Shown here in pieces: positions 25,669 to 33,920 of a DNA stretch of 64,000 nt. The translations under genes were made by a program, and so were the position numbers. A model generated the notes under the pieces. The model had not been told where the DNA came from. It made no database searches and worked only from the letters and a program-made list of their open reading frames with translations. Within the stretch, counting starts at the first letter, position 1. Every line of letters starts with the position of its first letter. This stretch comes from Drouetiella hepatica Uher 2000/2452 (GTDB lineage Bacteria; Cyanobacteriota; Cyanobacteriia; Elainellales; Elainellaceae): the NCBI GenBank assembly GCA_019359505.1, contig JAHHHD010000020.1, positions 1-64,000 of the forward strand, given 5' to 3'.

Positions 25669-26211
25669 TTACTCTGTCTCTAGGGGTTTGAACTTAAGCG
25701 ATCGCTCAAATTCAGCCAGCTCATCTCGATGAGCCGTGAGAGTCAACAAGCTCTGAGCAGTCTGCTCAGAGCCTCTAGGCAGTGGTTCAACCTTGAGTAA
25801 AACCTGCTCAGGTCGAGCCGATTTTTTCCAGTAAAAAATTCCGGCAAGCGGTGAAAAAATGGCTAGACCCGGCAAGAACTGAGCCGCCCCTGGAAAACGG
25901 AACGACAGCATCAGCGCAATGCAGAGCAGACCGATCGCCGCCATCAGCGTCAAAAAGATCGCTAGGAAAACGCTAGGGCGAACCATTCCCTCGTAGGTCA
26001 CCTGATTTTTGTCAGGGTCTACACCTACAATTCGGTAGGCACGCTGAACAAAATAGTTTTGGATCTCTTCTAACAAAGGTTCACCCTGCTGGGTCGCCAC
26101 TAGCTTTGCCACCTGAATCCGGTCTTTGGTGGAAGCGCGGATAAAGAACATCATCCCGATCGCCATGAGGGCAGTTAGTAGGGCAGTAGAAGCTAAGACA
26201 GTAATTTGCAT
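25669..26211 (-). CDS. CCB1-like membrane protein (DUF3529 type)
   Basis: A 180-residue protein with three hydrophobic segments (about residues 5-24, 80-103 and 108-125). Between them is EEIQNYFVQRAYRIVGVDPDKNQVTYEGMVRPS. The pattern agrees with my recollection of the DUF3529 family, whose plant member CCB1 helps attach heme c-i to cytochrome b6 of the b6f complex. A role in b6f assembly is therefore possible but unproven, and cyanobacteria are not reported to need every CCB factor. It is convergent with tyrA, 18 bases apart. Confidence 0.6.
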   Translation of the reverse strand: MQITVLASTALLTALMAIGMMFFIRASTKDRIQVAKLVATQQGEPLLEEIQNYFVQRAYRIVGVDPDKNQVTYEGMVRPSVFLAIFLTLMAAIGLLCIALMLSFRFPGAAQFLPGLAIFSPLAGIFYWKKSARPEQVLLKVEPLPRGSEQTAQSLLTLTAHRDELAEFERSLKFKPLETE

Positions 26212-26312
26212 CAGAGAGTTATTGGAAGGCTAACTGGTCTGCTCTGATCAAGACTTGATCAAAGGCGAATCTAGATCTTCTCGCAAAAGCTGCCTGAAGC
26301 GCTACTTTATGC

Positions 26313-26410
26313 CAATTTAAGACCCAAACAGGGCAGATAATTTTCGAGAGCCGCGCGGAGCGCGGCTCTCGAAAATTATCTGCCACCTCATCAATTTAAA
26401 TTGGTACCAG
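26313..26410. repeat. Palindromic repeat family B, copy 1
   Basis: The flank CAATTTAAGACCCAAACAG leads into a perfect inverted repeat at 26332-26384: arms of 25 bp starting GGCAGATAATTTTCGAGAGC around GGA, then CCTCATCAATTTAAATTGG. The tip AGCCGCGCGGAGCGCGGCT is shared with 45899-45945 (family C) and 61795-61843. A copy that has lost the hairpin is at 37265-37320. Confidence 0.85.
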
Positions 26411-26533
26411 ACCCGTCATATTTTAGGGCGTTGCCGACTCTAGGGATAGACTTTAGTGTAAGCAGAGCGGTTATACCAAAATTTATCCCTGGAGTCGCAC
26501 ATCGCGTACGATCCTGATTTTGGATGCTAAAAG

Positions 26534-26896
26534 CTAATGTAGCGAAGCATGAACCTGCTTACCAATATAGCCTTGCCATAGATGTGCAAATTCTTGCGCC
26601 CGCTGCTGCCAACCTGAGCAGATTTGGTACATGCGCCGAGGGCGACCTCGCCCTTCTACTTTTTTCCAGTACCCAGTAATGACCTCAGAGTCTTCTAGAA
26701 ATTTGAGAGCGCTATACAAAACCGTATCCGAGAGACGATAGCGAGGATGCTCATGCTCCAGCAAGCTAATTAGCTCTGTACCATAAGAGTCTTGACGCAG
26801 CAATATATTAAGCACATAGCAAACCGCTAGCTCCTTGTTCAAGTAGAACGGAGGAGGGCTTTGAAAAAACTGATAAATGTCTTCAAATGTAGTCAT
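26534..26896 (-). CDS. pex: PadR-family regulator, Pex-like
   Basis: A 120-residue winged-helix PadR-type protein. It reads TTFEDIYQFFQSPPPFYLNKELAVCYVLNILL, then SYGTELISLLEHEHPRYRLSDTVLYSALKFLE (recognition helix) and GYWKKVEGRGRPRRMYQI (the basic wing). This matches Pex, the Synechococcus protein that lengthens the circadian period by repressing kaiA. No kai genes are in the window. The frame is open further upstream; ATG at 26896 is chosen because GGATGAG precedes it, though ATG at 26905 is possible. A large noncoding region lies upstream. Confidence 0.75.
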   Translation of the reverse strand: MTTFEDIYQFFQSPPPFYLNKELAVCYVLNILLRQDSYGTELISLLEHEHPRYRLSDTVLYSALKFLEDSEVITGYWKKVEGRGRPRRMYQICSGWQQRAQEFAHLWQGYIGKQVHASLH

Positions 26897-26956
26897 ATTG
26901 CTCATCCAATTCAGCGAATGAATTGACGCTGGTAGTTTCTTCGGTAGTAGCACCAA

Positions 26957-27520
26957 TCTAATAGAGAGTATGAATCAGTTGGTTTAGAACAAAATCTACC
27001 TCATTCAATTTGCCCGATCGCCTCGGAACTCTCGTAAGTAAGGTTTACATCGATCGTAAATGCACCGATCTTGACTGAAACTTACTGCTTCGGCACCTAT
27101 TATTCTTCGGTTCTACAGCACAGAGACTGCTCAGATTCAGACTCAAAGGATATCGCTAAAAATGCGGATATTGACTTTGCTGATCTCTGCTTACCTATCT
27201 CTGGCTAAAAAGCATATTGCTTGCTGCCAGATAATAATTGATTGTACTCACTCGACTTAGGGTTTGTCTGTCTAACTCTAGGAGGAGGATAAAACCAATT
27301 GACTTTGTGGGGAGCTGATTAAAATGAACACGACCCATAGTTTTTCGAGAGCAAAAATCTTCGCCGCTACCCAGAGACGCTACCTATAGCGGTCTTTTAG
27401 TTCAAAAAACGCCCAAAACTGCTAGGCAGAATAAGATGATTTTTCTGCATGAGTCTTCATGAAACTTAACATACCGACATGAAAATTCTTGCTGCATTGT
27501 AGAAGCCAGCCGATGAGTCT
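26957..27520. other. Long leader region upstream of pex
   Basis: About 560 bases without a supported gene lie between the 3' end of the NarL regulator gene and pex. A tiny plus-strand reading frame at 27324-27389 (21 codons, GGGGAG nine bases upstream of ATG) is the only candidate and is weak. TTGACT at 27299 followed by AT-rich DNA might be a -35 element. A small RNA could hide here, but no known motif is seen. Confidence 0.35.
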
Positions 27521-28177
27521 TTAAACCAACCCTGCTCGAAGAGCCACTACTGCTGCCTGGACGCGATCGTCCACAGCTAGTTTGTTCATAATGCCGCGAA
27601 CGTGGGTCTTAACGGTGTTGGGGCTGAGGTAGAGTACTGCCGCAATTTCTGGATTACTCATTCCCTCTACCATTAGCTTAAGCACCTCTAACTCACGCTG
27701 CGAGAGCTGTCCTACGATGCCATGTCCAACGGCAAGGGTGGGTTTGAGATGCTCCATCACCAGCCTTGCCACTTGGGGATCAAGGTAGCTAGCCCCCTCA
27801 CGGGCAGCCCTAATGGCAACCAGCAGGTTATCCACGCTAGTACCTTTGACACAGTAGGCATCTGCGCCACTGGCCAGTGCCCCAATCACCTCATGCTCCG
27901 TCGTGTGAGAAGTCAGCATCACGACACGCACAGAAGGCATAATCTGCTTAACTTGCTGAGTAACGGCAATGCCGTCCTGTCGCGGTAGCCCAATATCCAT
28001 CACAATGACATCCGGCTTTACCTTCTTCACTTCTTCAACCGCCAGATAGCCATCTTCTGCTTGCCCAACGACTAAAATATCAGGCGCATTGGACAGAGAT
28101 TGCTCTAGCCCTAGCTGCATCATCGGATCATCTTCGACAATTAGGACGCGGGTCGGCGTTTCTGGAGAAGAGGGCAT
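27521..28177 (-). CDS. NarL/FixJ-type response regulator
   Basis: A 218-residue response regulator. The receiver domain (residues 9-125) has VLIVEDDPMM, phospho-acceptor Asp61 in VIVMDIGLP, and the Lys of YCVKGT. A LuxR-type helix-turn-helix follows (LSQRELEVLKLMVEGMSNPEIAAVLYLSPNTVKTHV, about residues 158-193), ending MNKLAVDDRVQAAV. It binds DNA as a phosphorylated dimer. No cognate kinase gene is adjacent, so signal and targets are unknown. The same-strand HlyD gene lies upstream, separated by a 131-bp mobile unit. Confidence 0.94.
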   Translation of the reverse strand: MPSSPETPTRVLIVEDDPMMQLGLEQSLSNAPDILVVGQAEDGYLAVEEVKKVKPDVIVMDIGLPRQDGIAVTQQVKQIMPSVRVVMLTSHTTEHEVIGALASGADAYCVKGTSVDNLLVAIRAAREGASYLDPQVARLVMEHLKPTLAVGHGIVGQLSQRELEVLKLMVEGMSNPEIAAVLYLSPNTVKTHVRGIMNKLAVDDRVQAAVVALRAGLV

Positions 28178-28237
28178 AGCTTTTAGAGAATATTAACTCC
28201 AGAATAATATGTAGCCGCTCTATGTGGTCATTAATGT

Positions 28238-28386
28238 GATGATTATCAGCAGTTCTCATTATGGATTTCATGTCGGGGAGTTCGCGCCCGCAGGACGCGA
28301 ACTCCCCGAACAAAGCCGGAAAAAAGCCCGCCGCCAGCGGGCTTTTTTCCGGCTTTGTTTCAAAATGAGAATTGCTGGATGATTAT
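28238..28386. mobile_element. MITE I: 131-bp unit with 9-bp target duplication
   Basis: The unit 28247-28377 begins CAGCAGTTCTCATT and ends with the reverse complement of CAGCAATTCTCATT (one mismatch in 14). GATGATTAT directly flanks it on both sides (28238-28246 and 28378-28386), a textbook 9-bp target-site duplication. Inside are two strong hairpins: 28274-28308 (arm CGGGGAGTTCGCG) and 28309-28359 (arm AACAAAGCCGGAAAAAAGCC). It has no coding capacity, so it must have been moved by a transposase encoded elsewhere. The hairpins should terminate transcription between hlyD and the NarL gene. Confidence 0.9.
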
Positions 28387-28412
28387 GCAGTCATACCGAT
28401 TGATCCAGATGC

Positions 28413-29786
28413 CTATCGAGTTGAGAAGGCTTCATCAAATCGCTTTGTAACTGGCTCTAGAAGGAAGGTGAGGATCGATCGCTTGCGGGTGACAATTTCT
28501 GCGGTAGCTGCCATTCCGGGCGTTAGCTCTGCATCTTTGCCATTCACCCGAATGGTGTCTCGACTCAGCCTTACCTTGGCTTTGAAGACCAGACCTAAGT
28601 CTCTATCAGCCGTTGCATTGGGGCTAAGGCTAATCACTTCGCCGCTAATGGTGCCAAATTCCTGAAAGGGGAAAGTGGCAACCTTGATTTTAGCGGGCTG
28701 TCCTTTTTCGATAAAGCCAATGTCGCGGTTGAGGACTTTGACCTCTAGCAGCAGATCGTGACCATCCGGCAAAATGGACAAAAGCTCATCTCCAGGCTGC
28801 ACAGTGCGCGATCCTAGGGTTGCCTCAACGTTGTAGACCTTGCCATCGATCGGGGCTGTGATCACTTGCCCTTCAGCTCTAACTTTGGCTAAAGCAAGCT
28901 GCCCTTGAATATCTGCAAGGCTTTCTCGACGCTGGGTCAACTGGGTCAAGATTTCGCTTTGGCGCTCGGCTGAGAGGCGATCGGCAGACTGCTGCGCCGA
29001 TTCGTAAGCCTGCTGCGCCTGTTGGATAGTTTCCTGCTGCGACAAAATTTCTTGCTCCAGCGACGAGGCTCTATCCTGCGCTTCAGTCAGCTGATCTTGG
29101 GCTTGCAGATAGTCCAGACGGGGAACCGCGCCATCCACCAACTGGCGGAGGCTAGCTTCTCGGTTACGGGCATTTGCCAGAGTGGACTGGGCGTTTATCA
29201 GATTTTCCTGCAATTTATCCAGCTGCACTCGCGTTTGGGCGATCGCCGATCGTTGCCGCTGCGCGTCGGCTGTGGCGGCGGCTTGTTTGGTGTCAAATTC
29301 CTGTAGACGAGCTGCCAAAAGCTGATCTTGCGTCGCCGTTCCCGCATTGGTCTGTCCCTTGCTTTCAGCCTCCAGACGGGCAATATCTTGTTGCACAAGC
29401 TGAGCATTTTTCTGAAGGCGATCGACTTCGCTCTGAGACAGCTTAGGATCTTCCTCCAGCAGCACATCTCCTTTTTTCACCTGCTGCCCTTCTTTGACGT
29501 GAATTTCTCGAATCACGCCGCCTTCCAAGGCTCTGACCGGACGCACCTGCACGGAGGGCACTAGCTCTCCCTGGGTCACCGCCACCTCATCCACGATGCT
29601 GAAGTATGCCCAACCAATCACCCCAAAAATCAGCGCTGACAGCGTACCTGCCAGCATGCGAGTGTAGAGTGGCGGCAGTTCCCGCACCGCTTTACCCAGT
29701 TCATAGGAGAGGTAATCTTCTGGGCTAACAAACTGCTGGCGGGTTTGGCGGGCTTGAGCGGAGGCGGTTGTAGGGAGCGTTTCCAT
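28413..29786 (-). CDS. HlyD-family membrane fusion protein
   Basis: A 457-residue periplasmic adaptor of a type I secretion-like exporter. One membrane segment (about residues 43-64, LAGTLSALIFGVIGWAYFSIV) follows a short cytoplasmic tail. Then come the lipoyl half-motif VIREIHVKEGQQVKKGDVLLEED, a long coiled coil rich in Gln/Ala/Glu (about 115-300), the second lipoyl half ITAPIDGKVYNVEATLGSRTVQPG, and a beta-barrel region ending GMAATAEIVTRKRSILTFLLEP, the usual HlyD C-terminus. No ABC or peptidase-ABC partner is in the window, so the exporter it serves is elsewhere. Confidence 0.93.
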   Translation of the reverse strand: METLPTTASAQARQTRQQFVSPEDYLSYELGKAVRELPPLYTRMLAGTLSALIFGVIGWAYFSIVDEVAVTQGELVPSVQVRPVRALEGGVIREIHVKEGQQVKKGDVLLEEDPKLSQSEVDRLQKNAQLVQQDIARLEAESKGQTNAGTATQDQLLAARLQEFDTKQAAATADAQRQRSAIAQTRVQLDKLQENLINAQSTLANARNREASLRQLVDGAVPRLDYLQAQDQLTEAQDRASSLEQEILSQQETIQQAQQAYESAQQSADRLSAERQSEILTQLTQRRESLADIQGQLALAKVRAEGQVITAPIDGKVYNVEATLGSRTVQPGDELLSILPDGHDLLLEVKVLNRDIGFIEKGQPAKIKVATFPFQEFGTISGEVISLSPNATADRDLGLVFKAKVRLSRDTIRVNGKDAELTPGMAATAEIVTRKRSILTFLLEPVTKRFDEAFSTR

Positions 29787-29904
29787 AGAAATCAGAAGGT
29801 TAAGGTTTTGCGTAGCAGAATTGGCAAAGGTTTTGCAAGGATAAATTTGCAGGGCTTTATTTCAGCGTTCCCTTTTTCTAGGAGAATCTCCAGAAATGTT
29901 GGCC

Positions 29905-30207
29905 CTAACGCGATCGCTCCACCTCAAATCCTTTTAGCCCTGCTGATGGGCTGTACTCTACCGTCACTTGGCTGACCAGGGCTGCCGGAGGCCCTTGATG
30001 ACACCAGCGAATCATTTCTTCGATCTGAGGGCGATCGCCTTCAAACATCGCCTCCACTCGCCCATCGTGCAAATTTCGCACCCAGCCGTTGAGCTTTAGC
30101 AGCTGCGCCATGTCCCAGGTTGAAGCCCGGTAGCCTACGCCCTGCACTCTGCCAGAGACGAACACATGAGCCGCGATCGGGTTAGGCAGCGAGTCGGGTG
30201 GCAACAT
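29905..30207 (-). CDS. acyP: Acylphosphatase
   Basis: A 100-residue acylphosphatase, which hydrolyses carboxyl-phosphate bonds such as 1,3-bisphosphoglycerate. The signature VFVSGRVQGVGYRAST carries the phosphate-binding Arg, and LNGWVRNLHDGRVEAMFEG carries the catalytic Asn. Length is typical. The frame is open 21 codons upstream into the preceding gene; the ATG at 30207 is chosen for length and leaves a 7-base gap to that gene, so the two are probably cotranscribed. Confidence 0.95.
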   Translation of the reverse strand: MLPPDSLPNPIAAHVFVSGRVQGVGYRASTWDMAQLLKLNGWVRNLHDGRVEAMFEGDRPQIEEMIRWCHQGPPAALVSQVTVEYSPSAGLKGFEVERSR

Positions 30208-30214
30208 GATTGAA

Positions 30215-30589
30215 CTAGAGTTTTTCCTGGAGAGGTTTGCAGAAGTCTTCAATTCCTGTTTTGACGGCATAGAGAATCACGGGGATAGCAAGGGCAGATG
30301 GAATCGTTGTTTCGGTGGACAGGAGCTTGACGGCATTGGCGATCGATCCCGACAGCAAATAATCTTTGATGCCCGCCTGACAGATGAACGAGCGCCAGCG
30401 TTTTGCTAATCCCTCTAGCCAGCGATCGGATTCTTCTGGCTCCTGCCCGGACTGCAAAGCTAGGGCGATCGCGGCATCCTCCAAATCGCCCTCACAGTCT
30501 TCGAGCATATCGAGCGCCCGGAGGGAGGCAGGATCATCGGTAAGTTCAGCTCGGTAGCGTTCAATCTCTTCTAGGGTTACGGTAATCAT
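30215..30589 (-). CDS. Conserved hypothetical protein
   Basis: A 124-residue acidic, helical, soluble protein that I do not recognise. It starts MITVTLEEIERYRAELTDDP; the mid part EDCEGDLEDAAIALALQSG and WLEGLAKRWRSFICQAG suggests a small helical bundle, and the C-terminal 40 residues are more hydrophobic (SALAIPVILYAVKTGIEDF). It lies 7 bases upstream of acyP and is probably translated from the same message. Probably cyanobacteria-specific. Confidence 0.75.
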   Translation of the reverse strand: MITVTLEEIERYRAELTDDPASLRALDMLEDCEGDLEDAAIALALQSGQEPEESDRWLEGLAKRWRSFICQAGIKDYLLSGSIANAVKLLSTETTIPSALAIPVILYAVKTGIEDFCKPLQEKL

Positions 30590-30663
30590 GGGTTAGTGCT
30601 TCAAACTTTAGATTTTGAGTTTACGAGTTTTACCTCAAAACTTAAAGGGTTGGCATTTCAGCC

Positions 30664-30846
30664 CTAGCGTTTTGTCCATTGCAGACCGCTGACCACACCT
30701 GCCCCAATGGTGAGAAGCATCAGAACCCAGAGAATGCCGCCGGGTAAAAACGTCAGCAGACCGAAGCCGCGTAATATCCAAAGGGCGGTCGCCACGCCAA
30801 GCAGCGCCAAAAAAACAGTCGTCGTCGGTCTGAGGATTCGGGTCAT
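30664..30846 (-). CDS. Small two-helix membrane protein
   Basis: A 60-residue protein with two hydrophobic segments, VFLALLGVATALWILRGFGLL and GGILWVLMLLTIGAGVVSG, separated by a short Pro/Gly turn, and basic residues at both ends (MTRILR, QWTKR). It is similar in layout and partly in sequence to the protein at 30964-31152, so they look like tandem paralogues. Function unknown. The alternative frame start upstream gives unrelated sequence and is not used. Confidence 0.7.
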   Translation of the reverse strand: MTRILRPTTTVFLALLGVATALWILRGFGLLTFLPGGILWVLMLLTIGAGVVSGLQWTKR

Positions 30847-30963
30847 GGTCGTTCAGTATGCTAACCAAGAAGTGCGCTAACCAATGAGTTTGACTGATCG
30901 AGGTGGGTAATGAGTTCCCGGCAGGGGCGATCGCGCTCTACCTCACTGACTTTATTTTCGATT

Positions 30964-31152
30964 TTATCGATTTCGCAAGCCCATCATGATACCGCCGCCG
31001 ATCGACAGCAGCACCAGCGCCCAGATTACTGTCTCAGGAACAACTTTGACCCAGCCAAATGCCTGCACCAGCATAATGCCAGCCATCAAGATCAGCAGCA
31101 TTCCGGCTGCATATAGAAAAATACTCAGAGCTAAATTGGGAGACCGCCTCAC
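30964..31152 (-). CDS. Small two-helix membrane protein, paralogue
   Basis: A 62-residue protein with two hydrophobic segments, LSIFLYAAGMLLILMAGIML and VIWALVLLSIGGGIMMG, joined by QAFGWVKVVPE. Compared with the 30664 protein, the pattern F-G-x-x-x-x-x-P-x-x-x-x-W-x-L-x-L-L-x-I-G-x-G is shared. The start is GTG at 31152. The upstream DNA (31150-31205) contains irregular repeats of CTACATTCCT. Function unknown. Confidence 0.7.
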   Translation of the reverse strand: MRRSPNLALSIFLYAAGMLLILMAGIMLVQAFGWVKVVPETVIWALVLLSIGGGIMMGLRNR

Positions 31153-31392
31153 GCTACATTCCTCACGCTACATTCCTTCCGCTGAATTCCTAGCGCTACA
31201 TTCCTCGTAGCCTACGTTTTCGCCCCTATTGTGGCATGGGTGTGCATCTGAACGCTGGCTTTCAATTCTTAGATCCAGAATAATCTTCTGAGATAATCTG
31301 TGGCAGAGGGGCGATCGACCGTACAGGATCAACCGTACAATGATGGGTGCCGATGAATGTTGGCAATCCTCTTGTTTGTTTAGGAGAAAGTA

Positions 31393-31743
31393 ATGCCTGT
31401 TGCAGTTGGAGCACTTGAGACAAAAGGTTTTCCGGGAATCCTTGCGGCAGCCGATGCGATGGTGAAGGCGGGTCGGATTACCCTAGTCGGATACCAGCGT
31501 TGCGGCAGCGCTCGATTTGCGGTGATCATTCGGGGTGATGTTTCTGAGGTGAAAACCTCGATGGCGGCAGGGGTTGAAGCAGCTTCAAGCTGTTTCGGCG
31601 GCACGTTGGAATCTTGGGTGATTATTCCGCGTCCCCATGAAAACGTCGAGGCAGTTTTACCGATCGCCTTTACAGAATCCGTGCAGCAGTTCCGCGACTC
31701 AGTTGAAATCCCGCTGATTCAAAGAAGAGCGCCGGGGACGTAA
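31393..31743 (+). CDS. ccmK: Carboxysome shell protein, CcmK type
   Basis: A 116-residue single BMC-domain protein that forms hexameric tiles of the carboxysome shell. MPVAVGALETKGFPGILAAADAMVKAG is diagnostic, and IIPRPHENVEAVLPI is the usual closing segment. The pore loop reads RCGSAR (residues 36-41): Ser-Ala-Arg rather than the Ser-Gly-Arg of CcmK1/2, closer to CcmK4, with Cys37 beside the pore. It is alone, away from any ccm operon, like the satellite ccmK genes of other cyanobacteria that tune shell permeability. GGAGA lies upstream of the ATG at 31393. Subtype is uncertain. Confidence 0.93.
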   Translation: MPVAVGALETKGFPGILAAADAMVKAGRITLVGYQRCGSARFAVIIRGDVSEVKTSMAAGVEAASSCFGGTLESWVIIPRPHENVEAVLPIAFTESVQQFRDSVEIPLIQRRAPGT

Positions 31744-31749
31744 TTTAGT

Positions 31750-33564
31750 CTAGACAGCTACTTCTGAACCCTGAATCAGACTTTGAGCTGAGGGAGCAGC
31801 CTGGGTTGCGCTGAGCGTGGGCATCCACTTCTGGGCAATCGGCATTCGCCAACCTGTGCCGAAGGCGCGATCGGTAACTTTGATTCCAGGGGGTGCCTGT
31901 TTGCGCTTGAACTCAGCCCGGATGACGAGTTTGACGATGCGATCGACGGTTGCAGGATTGTGCCCCGAAGCCACAAGATCTGTAGGAGACTTGTGTTCGT
32001 GAATCAGCTGCGCCAGAATATCGTCCAGAATTTCGTAAGCGGGTAGCGAGTCCTGGTCAACTTGTCCGGGTTTCAGCTCGGCGCTGGGGGCTTTAGTTAA
32101 GATATTGGCTGGAATGACTTCGGACGCACCATTTAGCTTGCCGCTTGACTGGTTCAACCACTCGCAAATGGAATAGACCCGCGTTTTGGGCACATCGGCG
32201 ATCGCCGCCAAGCCGCCATTCATGTCGCCGTACAGCGTGCAGTAACCCACTGCCATCTCAGATTTGTTGCCCGTCGAGAGCAGCAGATGCCCAAATTTGT
32301 TGGAGATCGCCATCAGCAGACTGCCCCGAATCCGAGACTGGATGTTTTCTTCGGCAATGCCAAACTCGGTTCCGGCGAACAGCTCGGCAAAAGTCTGGTC
32401 GTAGGTTTTCATCAGGTCGCCGATCGGCATGAGCTGGGTCTGAATGCCAAGATTCTGAGCCAGCGCCAGCGCGTCTGAGATGGAGTGATCAGAGCTGTAG
32501 GGCGAGGGCATCAGCACCCCCAAGACATTTTCAGCGCCGATCGCCGCAGCCGCAACGGCAGCAACCAGTGCCGAGTCGATACCGCCGCTGAGTCCCAGTA
32601 CCACTTTTGAAAAACCGCACTTGCGAATGTAGTCCTGTACGCCTAGCACCAGAGCCGACCAGACTTCGGCATCGGGGGTGAGGGGCTGAGGGGCGATCGC
32701 TGCCACATCCAGCCGAAAATCATGAGTCGTAGGGTCAAACTCCACGATGACCAGATCGGGTTCAAAGGCTTTGCCGCGACAGACCATTTTGCCCTGGCGA
32801 TCGAATCCGACGCTGCTGCCGTCAAACAATAGGTCGTCATTGCCTCCCACCTGATTGGCATAAAGCATCGGCATCCTGTAGCGGTTGGCGGCATGGTGCA
32901 GCATGGCTTCCCGCAGCTTTTGTTTGCCGATCGTGTAGGGCGAAGCCGACAAATTGACGATGAAATCAACGCCCTGCTCTACCAATTCGGCGATGGGATT
33001 GGCGCGATAGTTGCGCTGTCCCCAGAATTCCTCGTCGTTCCAGACGTCCTCGCAGATAGTTACACCGATGGTGAGGGAATGAGGCAGTGGGGAGTGGGAT
33101 GGGATGTTGCCATTTTGATCTGCTGAGTCGTGCAAATCTAGGACAAAAGACGTGCTTTCTTGTCCGGGTTCAAAGTAGCGATCTTCATCGAAGACATCGT
33201 AGGTCGGCAGCAATCGCTTGTGGAAAATCTGCTGAATTTTGCCGTTTTCCAGCAGCGCCGTACTGTTAAACAAAGGCTTGCCGCCTTCCTGGGACGATCG
33301 CCTATTCGGTTCCACGGTGCCTACCAAGACCGTTAGCTCGCGCGGCAGATCGCCTGCCAGCTTTTCTAAGGTTTGCGACATGGCGGCAATGAAGGCGGGC
33401 TGCAACAGCAAATCGCGGGGTGGATAGCCGCAGAGCGAGAGTTCTGGTGTGAGCATCAGCCTTGCCCCTTGGGCGGCAGCCTGACGTGCCGCATCGAGAA
33501 TTTGCTGGGCGTTGCCCACTAGGTTGCCAATGGTGGGATTGAGTTGGGCGATCGCAATTTTCAT
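31750..33564 (-). CDS. nadE: Glutamine-dependent NAD+ synthetase
   Basis: A 604-residue two-domain enzyme making NAD+ from deamido-NAD, ATP and glutamine. The N-terminal nitrilase-type amidase has its triad: Glu in LTPELSLCGYPPRD, Lys in FHKRLLPTYDVFDE, and Cys in GVTICEDVWND. An extra Ser/His/Pro-rich loop of about 20 residues just before that Cys is unusual. The C-terminal synthetase starts with the ATP-pyrophosphatase loop VLGLSGGIDSALVAAVA and includes STGNKSEMAVGYCTLYGD. It is the last gene of the pncB-nadD-nrtR-mntA-hepT-nadE unit, 20 bases after hepT. Confidence 0.96.
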   Translation of the reverse strand: MKIAIAQLNPTIGNLVGNAQQILDAARQAAAQGARLMLTPELSLCGYPPRDLLLQPAFIAAMSQTLEKLAGDLPRELTVLVGTVEPNRRSSQEGGKPLFNSTALLENGKIQQIFHKRLLPTYDVFDEDRYFEPGQESTSFVLDLHDSADQNGNIPSHSPLPHSLTIGVTICEDVWNDEEFWGQRNYRANPIAELVEQGVDFIVNLSASPYTIGKQKLREAMLHHAANRYRMPMLYANQVGGNDDLLFDGSSVGFDRQGKMVCRGKAFEPDLVIVEFDPTTHDFRLDVAAIAPQPLTPDAEVWSALVLGVQDYIRKCGFSKVVLGLSGGIDSALVAAVAAAAIGAENVLGVLMPSPYSSDHSISDALALAQNLGIQTQLMPIGDLMKTYDQTFAELFAGTEFGIAEENIQSRIRGSLLMAISNKFGHLLLSTGNKSEMAVGYCTLYGDMNGGLAAIADVPKTRVYSICEWLNQSSGKLNGASEVIPANILTKAPSAELKPGQVDQDSLPAYEILDDILAQLIHEHKSPTDLVASGHNPATVDRIVKLVIRAEFKRKQAPPGIKVTDRAFGTGWRMPIAQKWMPTLSATQAAPSAQSLIQGSEVAV

Positions 33565-33584
33565 CTTAAGTTTCAGAAATAAAA

Positions 33585-33920
33585 TTACTCTGGTGTTTGG
33601 AGAAGGCTCTGAATACTAATTTTTAGCTCCGACAAATCACGATCGATGATGCCCCAAACTTCATTAGGATCTACATAGCCGTAATCATGAATTAAAAAAT
33701 CTCTGAGTCCGGCAATCTTTTTCCAAGGCACTTCAGGATGAGCCTGCTTAAAGCTTGTAGATAAACGTTTCGTTGCTTCGCCAATAATTTCAAAATTCCG
33801 AGCAACTGCGTCTTGAATCATCAGAGTGTCCATAAAACTCTTACGTCCACCCACGGTATAAGACTCGATTTTCTGAATACATCGCAAGATATCTTCTAAA
33901 TAGAGGTTATCAGCTCTCAT
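33585..33920 (-). CDS. hepT: HepT-like HEPN toxin (DUF86)
   Basis: A 111-residue HEPN-domain protein. The RNase motif R-x4-H-x-Y is intact as RDFLIHDY (Arg73, His78, Tyr80), in the block LRDFLIHDYGYVDPNEVWGI, and RNFEIIGEATKRLS is the other conserved helix. HepT toxins cleave RNA and are silenced when the partner MntA adds AMP to the Tyr of the motif. Its start overlaps the mntA stop in an ATGA, so translation is coupled. The pair lies inside the NAD operon, which is unusual for a toxin-antitoxin module. Confidence 0.92.
   Translation of the reverse strand: MRADNLYLEDILRCIQKIESYTVGGRKSFMDTLMIQDAVARNFEIIGEATKRLSTSFKQAHPEVPWKKIAGLRDFLIHDYGYVDPNEVWGIIDRDLSELKISIQSLLQTPE

Noticed and set aside
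27324-27389. 21-codon plus-strand frame with GGGGAG upstream
   Set aside because: Too short to support without conservation or expression data; kept only as a remark in the gap entry.
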